Source: Confluentibacter flavum (GTDB taxonomy: Bacteria; Bacteroidota; Bacteroidia; Flavobacteriales; Flavobacteriaceae). From it: a stretch of DNA of 64,000 nt. The notes below the pieces were generated by a model. That model saw only the letters and a program-made list of their open reading frames with translations. It did not search any database and was not told where the DNA came from. Positions 1 to 7,352 of this stretch are shown here, in pieces. The stretch's first letter is position 1. Each line of letters begins with the position of its first letter. The position numbers were made by a program, and so were the translations under genes. The DNA lies in assembly GCF_002843175.1 (NCBI RefSeq), contig NZ_PJEO01000043.1:1-64000 (forward strand), written 5' to 3'.

Positions 1-1029
1 TAACGTGAGTTCGATGTAATTATAAAGTTAAATACAGTTGCTTTGTATCGACGAAGTTGTTTTTTAAAGAAGGTTTTCTATCTTTAAAATTATAGGCAAT
101 AAGTGAGGCAAAAATATTATTGAAGTAGTTGGTTACGCTTCTATGTCTAGAATGTTCAACTTGGCAAATGTTCTTGAGTTGGTCAAAAATAGTTTCGATA
201 ATGGCCCTTTTTCTTAAATGATAAGCATCTTGCACAGGGGTCAATAGTTTTGTTTTCATGTTCTTTTTAAGCTTGGTTACCAGATGCACTCCATTATAGA
301 ACAACTCAGTAAATAGATCTTTGGAGATGTAGCCTTTGTCACCAAAGAGCTTCCCAAACAGCTTTTTAACAAAGGCTTTGAAGCGTAAAGGTTTTCTATC
401 ATCCACATTGCCTTTAGTTATCATAAAATCAATGATACCGCCTTGGTCATTGGTGATTATGTGCAATTTGAAACCATAGAACCAACCCAGGGAACATTGT
501 CCCCTTTGTGCCAAATCCTTGAATACCCTATGTTGGTTAATTCTTCGCTTGTCACAAACCCTTAGGGGCGTAGAATCTATAAAACTAATCCCCGTACAAT
601 TTGCCAATCCACAAACTTTGAGGTAAATAGCCAGGGGCATAAAGCTTTGCCCTTTGAGTTCCACCATACGATTATAGGATACCAGGTTTGGAAAATAACT
701 GGTTAGATGTTTTGAGACATAGCCTATATAAAAATCCTTGAAGGTTTTATACCCGGATAAATGGAAAAGCACTTGAATGGTCATTACTTCAGAGAGGCCC
801 ATTTTTGAAGCTCTGGTGCGCTTTTTTCCATTGGCCAGTAGGCTTTTTTGCCAAAAAGGGACAAATTCAAGACAAAAATCATCAATAGAACAGAAAATTT
901 CAGTAATTTTAGAATCGGAAATCATAGCGAAATATTTAGTTATATAATTGAAATTCAGAACTTTAATTTACTAAATTTTTCGCTTTTTTATTATAAATAA
1001 ATCAACTTTTTTACGTCGAACTCACGTTA
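1..1029 (-). mobile_element. IS982-family insertion sequence, apparently complete
   Basis: Two nearly identical terminal inverted repeats of 19 bp, with one mismatch, lie at 1-19 and 1011-1029 and enclose a single transposase gene. The left end coincides with the window edge, so the repeat may extend further left and the target duplication cannot be read. The right end overlaps the stop codon of the neighbouring glycosidase gene (1027-1029). The one-gene structure and about 1 kb length fit the IS982 family. The reading frame is uninterrupted, so the copy may still be active. Confidence 0.88.
20..925 (-). CDS. IS982-family transposase (DDE type)
   Basis: The 301-residue protein has the layout of IS982 transposases: an N-terminal helical part, then a DDE-fold core. 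Candidate catalytic residues are Asp in the FIDSTPLRVCD stretch, Asp in the FGDKGYIS stretch and Glu in AIIETIFDQLK. The C-terminal RHRSVTNYFNNIFASLIAYNF stretch is typical of this family. It would cut and rejoin DNA at the 19-bp inverted repeats that flank it. The length matches the family norm and no frameshift is seen. Nothing indicates a passenger gene. The family call is from remembered similarity; the frame and flanking repeats are seen directly. Confidence 0.92.
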   Translation of the reverse strand: MISDSKITEIFCSIDDFCLEFVPFWQKSLLANGKKRTRASKMGLSEVMTIQVLFHLSGYKTFKDFYIGYVSKHLTSYFPNLVSYNRMVELKGQSFMPLAIYLKVCGLANCTGISFIDSTPLRVCDKRRINQHRVFKDLAQRGQCSLGWFYGFKLHIITNDQGGIIDFMITKGNVDDRKPLRFKAFVKKLFGKLFGDKGYISKDLFTELFYNGVHLVTKLKKNMKTKLLTPVQDAYHLRKRAIIETIFDQLKNICQVEHSRHRSVTNYFNNIFASLIAYNFKDRKPSLKNNFVDTKQLYLTL

Positions 1030-2832
1030 ATTATTTTCTTTAAGATAATAATCACGAAGAATAAAAAAAGATTGCTTTTTCATCCCTTTTTCTGATATCA
1101 AGCCCTTTCTGTTAAAATCCTCTTGAATTCTTTTCAAAGGACGCCTAGAAGAAAGGAAGTCCATTAAAAGCCAAGGTGATAATCCCGCCAAGAAATCAAT
1201 GTTTTTCATCATTTCAATATTGTTTTTATAAACGTCGGCTTGATATTCTTCTGTCCAACGTTCATTTTTCTCACCATGTAAACCAAATAAGGCGCCACCA
1301 CCAATTTCACTCATAATCATGGGTTTGTTATAGGCACTTTTCCATTTAATCTCTGCACAAGATTCTGGGGAGCCATAATACCATCCGCAGTAATTGTTTA
1401 TACCTATTACATCAACAGCTTTGCCCAGAGGGTCTTCTATAAACCTTCCTTCATTATCTTGCGATTGTGTATCTAAAGCAGCAGTAATTAAACGTGTATT
1501 ATCTAATTTTCGAGCATGTTCCGCCAGATTGGTCAGAAATGACAATCTAGCTATACCTTCAGGTGTTTCATTCGCTACAGACCACAAAATAACACCTGCC
1601 CTATTTTTATCGCGCGATATCATTTCGGTCAGTTGGTTTTGTGCATTGTTATAAGTATCCGGGTTTTCAAATTGAATAGTCCAATACACTGGTATTTCAG
1701 ACCAAATCAAAAATCCCATTTTTTCTGCTTCACGAATCATGGTTTCACTATGCGGATAGTGTGCCAAACGGATAAAATTACAGCCCAAATCCTTAGCCCA
1801 GTTTAATAATATTTTGCACTCTTCTACAGAAGTTACCCTTCCTGTTTTAAACGGCGCTTCTTCATGAATACAAATACCTTTTAAGAATATGTCTTTACCG
1901 TTCAATACAATTTTAGAGCCTTTTGTTTCAATAGTTCGAAACCCAATGTTATCTGTTAATTTGTCTGTATTGGTTTTAATGACAACTTCATATAACTTAG
2001 GATTTTTAGGCTCCCAAAGTATGGGTTTTGCGGTAATTGAAAATGTAGCTTTTCCATTTTGCACATTGGCATTTACACTTTTTTTGAGCTCAGGGATGCT
2101 AATAGTTACCGTTTCACCTTCAGTGGCATTGTTAATGGTTACCCAACCTTCAATGGTGTTTGTTGAACCTTTAGATAACTGAATTGAATAATCTGAAATA
2201 TGAGAAACCGGAGTAGAAATTAAATGCACTGCTCTTGTAATGCCTCCATAATTCCACCAATCTTGGTTTACGGTAGGCACGTTTTCTGGTTTACGTTTAT
2301 TATCAACTTTTAGGACCACAAAATTATCGCCTTCCTTTAACTTGCCTGTAACATCAAATTGAAATGGTGTATAGCCCCCAATATGCGAACCAATACGTTC
2401 TCCATTAAGGTAAACAATCGCTTCATAATTTACCGCTTCAAAGTATAAATACACCAATTCATCCTTTTTAACAGTATGTTTAAAATCTTTTTTATACCAA
2501 ATCGTGCCTTCATAATAATATAATTTTTCCATTTGAGTATTCCAATCGCCCGGAACCATTAATTGAAGACTTGTGTCAAAATTATATTCAATTAAATCGG
2601 ATGGTGATTTCATTTTTGCATTGCGAAAATAACCATCGTCTTTTGGTTGTAGTCTATGATTGTAATAACCATTTTCAAGTGGATCGATAATGATGTCCCA
2701 CAAACCGTTCAAGGATACTTTTTCCCTTGAGTCTATATTTTGCAACAAATTAGAAAATTCTGCTTCCTGTGCATTAAGCATTGTATTAAAACTTAGTGCT
2801 GTAACGATTAAAAAAAATCCGATTTGTTTCAT
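1027..2832 (-). CDS. Glycoside hydrolase family 2 enzyme (beta-glucuronidase/beta-galactosidase type)
   Basis: The 601-residue protein is probably exported or periplasmic: residues 1-21 form a signal peptide ending in NAQ. The order is a sugar-binding jelly-roll domain (about 40-210), an immunoglobulin-like sandwich (210-300) and a TIM barrel (300-590). The acid/base Glu422 lies in WSVANE and the nucleophile Glu509 in MSEIGG, the classic GH2 pair. Size and domain order resemble beta-glucuronidases, but the exact sugar cannot be told. It releases terminal beta-linked sugars or uronic acids from glycans. No SusC/SusD pair or other carbohydrase is nearby, so it is not in a visible utilization locus. 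Its stop codon lies inside the right inverted repeat of the adjacent insertion sequence, so the last residues may have been altered by that insertion. Confidence 0.88.
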   Translation of the reverse strand: MKQIGFFLIVTALSFNTMLNAQEAEFSNLLQNIDSREKVSLNGLWDIIIDPLENGYYNHRLQPKDDGYFRNAKMKSPSDLIEYNFDTSLQLMVPGDWNTQMEKLYYYEGTIWYKKDFKHTVKKDELVYLYFEAVNYEAIVYLNGERIGSHIGGYTPFQFDVTGKLKEGDNFVVLKVDNKRKPENVPTVNQDWWNYGGITRAVHLISTPVSHISDYSIQLSKGSTNTIEGWVTINNATEGETVTISIPELKKSVNANVQNGKATFSITAKPILWEPKNPKLYEVVIKTNTDKLTDNIGFRTIETKGSKIVLNGKDIFLKGICIHEEAPFKTGRVTSVEECKILLNWAKDLGCNFIRLAHYPHSETMIREAEKMGFLIWSEIPVYWTIQFENPDTYNNAQNQLTEMISRDKNRAGVILWSVANETPEGIARLSFLTNLAEHARKLDNTRLITAALDTQSQDNEGRFIEDPLGKAVDVIGINNYCGWYYGSPESCAEIKWKSAYNKPMIMSEIGGGALFGLHGEKNERWTEEYQADVYKNNIEMMKNIDFLAGLSPWLLMDFLSSRRPLKRIQEDFNRKGLISEKGMKKQSFFILRDYYLKENN

Positions 2833-2910
2833 TTTTATTTTTCTATTAAAGTTTATTTTTTCAATTTTAAAACTGCTAAGGCTAAAGATACTAATTGTTT
2901 GCGTTTAAAA

Positions 2911-3540
2911 TCATTCATTTAAAAAATCCAAAAAAATATCTCTAGGGATTTCTTCTGCTCCTAAACTTTCCAAATGATTTGTGTACAATTGGCAATCTAT
3001 CAGTTTATAATTTGTGCTTTTTATGAACGTTATAAATGCCACTTTGCTGACATTACTTGCTTTAGAAAACATACTTTCTCCACAAAACACCCCGTTATTC
3101 AAATCAACTCCATACAAGCCCCCAACTAATTCATTGTCTTTCCAAACCTCAACAGATTTCGCATATCCTAATTCATGTAATTTTACATAAGCTTCAATCA
3201 TACGATCTGTTATCCAAGTGTCTCCTTGTCCATGACGCTTTACTTTAGAACAGGCTGTCATGACCTCTTTAAAAGCTTGATTAACAGTTACAGTAAAATC
3301 ATTGTTTCTTAATAGTTGTTTCATGCTTTTAGAAACTTTCAGTTTTTCTGGAAACAACACAAAACGTGGATTGGGTGACCACCATAAAATGGGCTCTCCT
3401 TCGCTAAACCAAGGAAAAATGCCGTGCTTGTATGCATATAACAAACGCTCTACAGACAAATCGCCGCCAATAGCCAATAAACCATCTTTGGTGGCTTCGG
3501 ATGCGTCAGGAAATTTTATGTCTTGGGTTAGGAAATGCAT
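2911..3540 (-). CDS. aat: Leucyl/phenylalanyl-tRNA--protein transferase
   Basis: The 209-residue cytoplasmic protein has the Aat signatures near its start: FPDASEATKDGLLAIGGDL, then YKHGIFPWF and ILWWSPNPRFVLFPE. The enzyme adds Leu or Phe from aminoacyl-tRNA to proteins with N-terminal Lys or Arg, marking them for ClpS/ClpAP degradation (N-end rule). Length matches the family. It stands alone, separated from the DUF3127 gene by a terminator hairpin. ClpS and ClpA are not in this window. Confidence 0.95.
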   Translation of the reverse strand: MHFLTQDIKFPDASEATKDGLLAIGGDLSVERLLYAYKHGIFPWFSEGEPILWWSPNPRFVLFPEKLKVSKSMKQLLRNNDFTVTVNQAFKEVMTACSKVKRHGQGDTWITDRMIEAYVKLHELGYAKSVEVWKDNELVGGLYGVDLNNGVFCGESMFSKASNVSKVAFITFIKSTNYKLIDCQLYTNHLESLGAEEIPRDIFLDFLNE

Positions 3541-3559
3541 TGAGAGTAATTATGTAATT

Positions 3560-3601
3560 AAAAAACCTCGATATTATAAGGAACATCGAGGTTGTTTTTT
3601 T
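3560..3601 (-). terminator. Intrinsic terminator, bidirectional
   Basis: A 9-bp perfect stem (AACCTCGAT/ATCGAGGTT) with a 12-nt loop is flanked by A-rich sequence on the left and a T tract on the right. On the minus strand it would end transcripts of the DUF3127 gene. A second short palindrome (CCCTTCGACTGCGCTCAGGG, about 3605-3624) follows. Confidence 0.8.
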
Positions 3602-3647
3602 AAGACCCTTCGACTGCGCTCAGGGTGGCATTATTTTTATTTTACAG

Positions 3648-4025
3648 TTAAAACGGCAAATCGTCGTGATCTTCTTCGTTTAAATCACCAGCTGGCTCAA
3701 AAGCATCCATTGGTGGAACTGGTGGTAAACTACCATCAGAACTTGCAGCTTGTAAAGCTTCAATTCTCCAGCCTTGAATGGCATTGAAATATTTGGTTTC
3801 GCCTTGTGGGTTTACCCATTCTCTTCCACGTAAGTTAATACTAACCTTTACTTGCTGTCCAATTTTATAATTATTCAACAAATCAGTTTTGTCCTGTACA
3901 AACTCTACTAAAATATGTTGCGGATATTGCTCTTCTGTAGTTACTACTAATTCTCTTTTTCTAAATCCGCCACTCCCTACTGTTTGAGTTTCGCCAACCA
4001 TTTTTATTCTTCCTTGAACTTCCAT
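3648..4025 (-). CDS. DUF3127 family protein with SSB-like acidic tail
   Basis: This 125-residue soluble protein is a member of the DUF3127 family, common in Bacteroidota. The first 85 residues look like a small beta-barrel (GRIKMVGETQTVGSGGFRKR, ILVEFVQDKTDLL, GQQVKVSINLRGREW), consistent with an OB-like fold. A proline-rich linker leads to an acidic C-terminus ending DDLPF, nearly the same as the tip of SSB in this genome. This suggests a single-stranded-DNA role or binding to SSB partners, but the function is not known to me. The gene is monocistronic, with a terminator on its 3' side. Confidence 0.8.
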   Translation of the reverse strand: MEVQGRIKMVGETQTVGSGGFRKRELVVTTEEQYPQHILVEFVQDKTDLLNNYKIGQQVKVSINLRGREWVNPQGETKYFNAIQGWRIEALQAASSDGSLPPVPPMDAFEPAGDLNEEDHDDLPF

Positions 4026-4171
4026 TGAATCTTATTTATATCTTATTTACAATTATATTCGTTATAACAAATATAGCCATTCTATCTTTCAACTAAAAAC
4101 CGATTTACTAACAAGTTGGACAATAATATTAACAGAATTGCATTATATTTCATATTTAAAACTAACTACTA

Positions 4172-5332
4172 GTGATTTTTACAGATTATAGAAACACCGT
4201 ACGCTGGATAATGATTGTAGCTTCGTTTATTATTGTTTCACTTATATTGTGGAAAACTTATGAGTTTTTCCAATATTTCAAAGTAGAGGAACGTAATAAA
4301 ATGGAACAATGGTCTTTTGCACAGATTGATTTATTGAAGAGTACTGATTTGGATATTAATATGGGAGAGTTGCCGTTATATATTCTTGAAAGCAATACCA
4401 CAACGCCCATGATTATTGTCAGTAAAAAGGGGGAAATTGATTATAAAAACATTGATGAAGAAAAGGCCAAAGATTCAACATTCTTAAACAATCAAATTTT
4501 AAAATTTAAAGAGGAAAATAAACCTATAGAAATATTATATAAAAATGATGTTTTTGCTACTTTGTATTATGGCAATTCAGAATTATTAAACAAGTTAAAA
4601 TATTATCCATTAGCATTATTGCTCATTATTTTTCTGTTTTCAGCAGTTATATTCTTCTTTTATAAAAGCAACAAAAATGCGATACAGAACAAATTATGGT
4701 CAGGGATGGCAAAAGAAACGGCTCACCAAATAGGCACGCCACTTTCGTCTTTAATTGGTTGGACAGAAATTTTAAAAAGTGAAAACATAAATCCAGATTA
4801 TATACTTGAAATTGAAAAAGATATTGATAGACTACAAACCATTACCGAACGCTTTAGTAAAATTGGTTCTGTGCCTACATTAGAAATGGTTGATATCATT
4901 AAAGAAACCATTAATTCCTACGATTATTTGAAAACACGTTCATCAAAACTTGTAGAATTTGAAATCATTACTCCTGAAGGTGACATTCCTGTAAACTTAA
5001 ACAAACAATTATACAGTTGGGTGATAGAAAACTTAGTTAAAAACGCTATTGATGCCATGAAAGGCAGAGGTAAACTTACCATTGAAATATCGCAACTTGA
5101 AGATAACGTAAAAGTAAGCGTTACCGATACTGGAAAAGGGATCCCAAAGAAACTATTTAATAAGATTTTTGACCCTGGTTTTACAACCAAAAAAAGAGGT
5201 TGGGGATTGGGTTTATCACTCACAAAGCGTATTATTGAAGATTTCCATTTTGGAAATATTAAAGTCTTGCAATCTGAAATGGGCAAAGGAACGACCATAC
5301 AAATTGCATTAAAAAGAGCCTATTATGGATGA
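4172..5332 (+). CDS. Sensor histidine kinase, orphan
   Basis: The 386-residue inner-membrane kinase starts at a GTG. One membrane segment lies near residues 12-30 and a second near 150-172, bounding a sensor region of about 110 residues. There is no HAMP or PAS domain. The phosphoacceptor is His185 in the segment AKETAHQIGTPLSSLIGW, followed by a HATPase domain with N box (NLVKNAIDAM), G1 box (DTGKGIP) and G2 box (GWGLGLSL). No response regulator is adjacent; the next gene overlaps its end by 8 bp and encodes a zinc-ribbon membrane protein, so the two are probably translated together. The signal sensed is unknown. Confidence 0.9.
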   Translation: MIFTDYRNTVRWIMIVASFIIVSLILWKTYEFFQYFKVEERNKMEQWSFAQIDLLKSTDLDINMGELPLYILESNTTTPMIIVSKKGEIDYKNIDEEKAKDSTFLNNQILKFKEENKPIEILYKNDVFATLYYGNSELLNKLKYYPLALLLIIFLFSAVIFFFYKSNKNAIQNKLWSGMAKETAHQIGTPLSSLIGWTEILKSENINPDYILEIEKDIDRLQTITERFSKIGSVPTLEMVDIIKETINSYDYLKTRSSKLVEFEIITPEGDIPVNLNKQLYSWVIENLVKNAIDAMKGRGKLTIEISQLEDNVKVSVTDTGKGIPKKLFNKIFDPGFTTKKRGWGLGLSLTKRIIEDFHFGNIKVLQSEMGKGTTIQIALKRAYYG

Positions 5333-5669
5333 AACCCTTATAACAGTAAAAGAAGTCGCATTAAACAACAACTGCCCAGAATGTTATGGTAGAGGAGGAT
5401 TAATATTAACTTTTAAACAGAAGGTTATTGAAAACCAATTATATAAATCCATTACATCAGAAATTAAGGAAAGCATTCATTGTAAAACATGCAACAATAT
5501 CGTTTATCCTGAACAATGGACAGATGATATTGATCGTATTGTTGAATACCAGCAAAAAGCCTTCAAAGCATTGGCGTCATCTACATACATAAAAAAAACG
5601 TCTTGGATTATTATTGCCTTAGTTTCTATAGTTATTCTGGGTACTATATTATTAGTTGCTTTTGTCTAA
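5325..5669 (+). CDS. Small zinc-ribbon membrane protein
   Basis: I do not recognise a named family for this 114-residue protein. It has two CxxC pairs (Cys17/Cys20 and Cys53/Cys56) that could bind one zinc ion, and one hydrophobic segment near residues 90-112 that would anchor it in the inner membrane with the ribbon in the cytoplasm. The start codon lies inside the end of the histidine kinase gene (8-bp overlap), suggesting translational coupling and a shared job, perhaps modulating the kinase. Its 3' end overlaps the convergent HIT gene by 18 bp. Confidence 0.75.
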   Translation: MDETLITVKEVALNNNCPECYGRGGLILTFKQKVIENQLYKSITSEIKESIHCKTCNNIVYPEQWTDDIDRIVEYQQKAFKALASSTYIKKTSWIIIALVSIVILGTILLVAFV

Positions 5670-6059
5670 ATCGAATTGGGCTTTTATTGCTTTGGCAGTA
5701 TCATTCAATTCTTCTGAAGTCATTTTTGTTTTTTGAATAAACCGCGCATCTTCCATGGTGTGTAAAGGAATTAAATGCACGTGTGCGTGTGGCACTTCCA
5801 AACCTATTACCGTCATTCCTATGCGTTTACATGGAATCACTTTTTTTATGGCAATGGCTACTTTTCGTGAAAAGGCCATTAAACCATTATATGTGTTTTC
5901 ATCTAAATCAAAAATCTTATCAACTTCTAGTTTAGGAATACAAAGTGTGTGTCCCTTGCTGTTTGGGTTCACATCTAAAAACGCCAAAAATTCATCTGTT
6001 TCAGCTATTTTATAACATGGAATCTCGCCATTAACTATTTTAGTGAAAATTGAAGCCAT
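5652..6059 (-). CDS. HIT family nucleotide-binding protein
   Basis: The 135-residue cytoplasmic protein has the histidine triad (HAHVHLIPL, near residue 92) and the N-terminal IFTKIVNGEIPCYKI motif of the HIT superfamily (Hint/HinT branch). These enzymes hydrolyse adenosine phosphoramidates or dinucleotides; the true substrate here cannot be read. It lies just downstream of greA on the same strand, but a strong hairpin separates them. The pairing of greA with a HIT gene is common in flavobacteria. Confidence 0.92.
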   Translation of the reverse strand: MASIFTKIVNGEIPCYKIAETDEFLAFLDVNPNSKGHTLCIPKLEVDKIFDLDENTYNGLMAFSRKVAIAIKKVIPCKRIGMTVIGLEVPHAHVHLIPLHTMEDARFIQKTKMTSEELNDTAKAIKAQFDLDKSN

Positions 6060-6091
6060 AAAAACTGAGGGTTTGAGAGAGTTTTGTAAAT

Positions 6092-6132
6092 ATAAAAAGA
6101 TTCCTGATTAAGTTAACCAGGAATCTTTTTAA
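6092..6132 (-). terminator. Intrinsic terminator of greA
   Basis: A 13-bp stem (AAAAAGATTCCTG / CAGGAATCTTTTT) with an 11-nt loop and a T tract on either strand lies just past the greA stop. It can work in both directions. Confidence 0.85.
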
Positions 6133-6153
6133 AGTCATTAATTTTTTAATTAT

Positions 6154-6627
6154 TTATCTTGAAATTTCAATAATATCGAATTTCATAACCCCATTTGGCA
6201 CTTGAATTTCGGCAACATCACCAACGGATTTACCTAACAAGCCTTTACCAATAGGAGAATTTACAGAAATTTTTCCCGCTGCCAAATTTGCTTCACCATC
6301 CGCTACCAACGTATAGATCATTTCCATACCATTGGTTTGATTTTTTATTTTCACTTTAGATAACACCAATATTTTAGAGGTATCCATTTGCGATTCATCT
6401 ATCAGACGAGCACCTGCTAAAGATTCTTCCAGTTTAGAAATACGCATTTCTAACATGCCTTGCGCCTCTTTAGCTGCATCATATTCTGCATTTTCACTTA
6501 AATCGCCTTTATCTCTAGCCTCAGCAATTGCTTTTGATGCTTTTACACGTTCAACATCTCTTAATTGCTGTAATTCGTCTCTTAGTTTTTTTAATCCTTC
6601 AGGTGTATAGTAAGATACTTTACTCAT
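6154..6627 (-). CDS. greA: Transcription elongation factor GreA
   Basis: At 157 residues it has normal GreA size. The N-terminal coiled coil (YYTPEGLKKLRDELQQLRD...DLSENAEYDAAKEAQ) carries the acidic tip residues that reach into the RNA polymerase channel. The C-terminal FKBP-like domain ends in FDIIEI. The protein rescues backtracked RNA polymerase by stimulating transcript cleavage. The 5' leader of about 90 nt contains a terminator-like hairpin and a second hairpin (separate entry), which may control its expression. Confidence 0.96.
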   Translation of the reverse strand: MSKVSYYTPEGLKKLRDELQQLRDVERVKASKAIAEARDKGDLSENAEYDAAKEAQGMLEMRISKLEESLAGARLIDESQMDTSKILVLSKVKIKNQTNGMEMIYTLVADGEANLAAGKISVNSPIGKGLLGKSVGDVAEIQVPNGVMKFDIIEISR

Positions 6628-6653
6628 AACTTCATCGTTTATTTAATAAAAGA

Positions 6654-6733
6654 TTCCGAACCACGCTTACATAAATTGTGAAAGAGTTCGGAATAAAAAA
6701 ATCCCGTTTACACGAGATCGAATAACAAAAGTA
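6654..6733 (-). promoter_or_regulatory. greA leader: promoter element, terminator-like hairpin, second hairpin
   Basis: Reading on the minus strand there is a TACTTTTG element (6726-6733) matching the Bacteroidota TAnnTTTG box. Then comes a 7-bp hairpin (6701-6718, ATCTCGT/ACGGGAT) followed directly by a run of seven T. Next is an 8-bp inverted repeat (TTCCGAAC/GTTCGGAA, 6654-6693). No gene ends in this divergent region, so the T-tailed hairpin is not an ordinary gene terminator. It may attenuate greA transcription or stabilise the 5' end. Confidence 0.5.
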
Positions 6734-6880
6734 CAAAATTTTTAGTTACATATTAATCAATACTTTAAAAAGCACTTTCCCTCTTACCAAAATAAAAATA
6801 AAAATGTTAAGAGGAAATATACAAAATAATATGTCAATTTGCTTTTTGTTGTAACTTGCGTTTTAAAAAATTAGCTGTAG

Positions 6881-7309
6881 ATGAAATCTTTTTTCTATAT
6901 ATTATTGCTTGTAATTCTTTCATCTTGTAGTGGCAACTCAGTTGACAACAGAAACTGTAGATTCCTTTTAAATGTTGGCGTTAATGTGAATGTAAACATG
7001 AGTTTGCCTCAGTATAGTCAATTACAATTTATAAGTAATTCTGTATATGTTCCTAATGCTGGCAATGCGGGCATCATCGTTACAAATACAGGTTCTGGTT
7101 ACCTTGCTTGGGATGCCGGCGACCCAAATCACGTATCAAGTTCTTGTTCTACACTTACAGTTTCTGGGCTAAATGCCACTTGTGGCTGTGCTGATGAAAA
7201 CACGTATAGCTTGGTAACTGGTCAAGCCCTAGGTAATGGCGATTTACAATGCCCATTAAAAAATTATAGGGTTGAACAAAGTGGCAATAATCTTTTGATT
7301 TATAATTAG
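6881..7309 (+). CDS. Small lipoprotein, Rieske-like fold without complete cluster ligands (tentative)
   Basis: The 142-residue protein has a lipoprotein signal peptide with the cleavage motif LSSCSG (Cys16). The mature part has a cysteine at about 94, a CGC pair near residue 108, the segment ENTYSLVTGQALGNGDLQCPLKNYRVEQ and a hydrophobic end (NNLLIYN). This run of motifs resembles the second half of Rieske domains (tGxP..gP...L..Y.v), but the CxH and CxxH ligand histidines are absent. It is probably a structural relative, not an electron carrier. It stands alone between greA and the TonB receptor. Family assignment is tentative. Confidence 0.6.
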   Translation: MKSFFYILLLVILSSCSGNSVDNRNCRFLLNVGVNVNVNMSLPQYSQLQFISNSVYVPNAGNAGIIVTNTGSGYLAWDAGDPNHVSSSCSTLTVSGLNATCGCADENTYSLVTGQALGNGDLQCPLKNYRVEQSGNNLLIYN

Positions 7310-7352
7310 CCTCCCCTAACCCCTCCAAAGGAGGGGAATTAAGAGGCCATCT

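Noticed and set aside
3302-3787. Open frame of 161 codons on the plus strand across aat and the DUF3127 gene
   Set aside because: It runs antisense to two well-supported genes and through a terminator hairpin, with no family resemblance.
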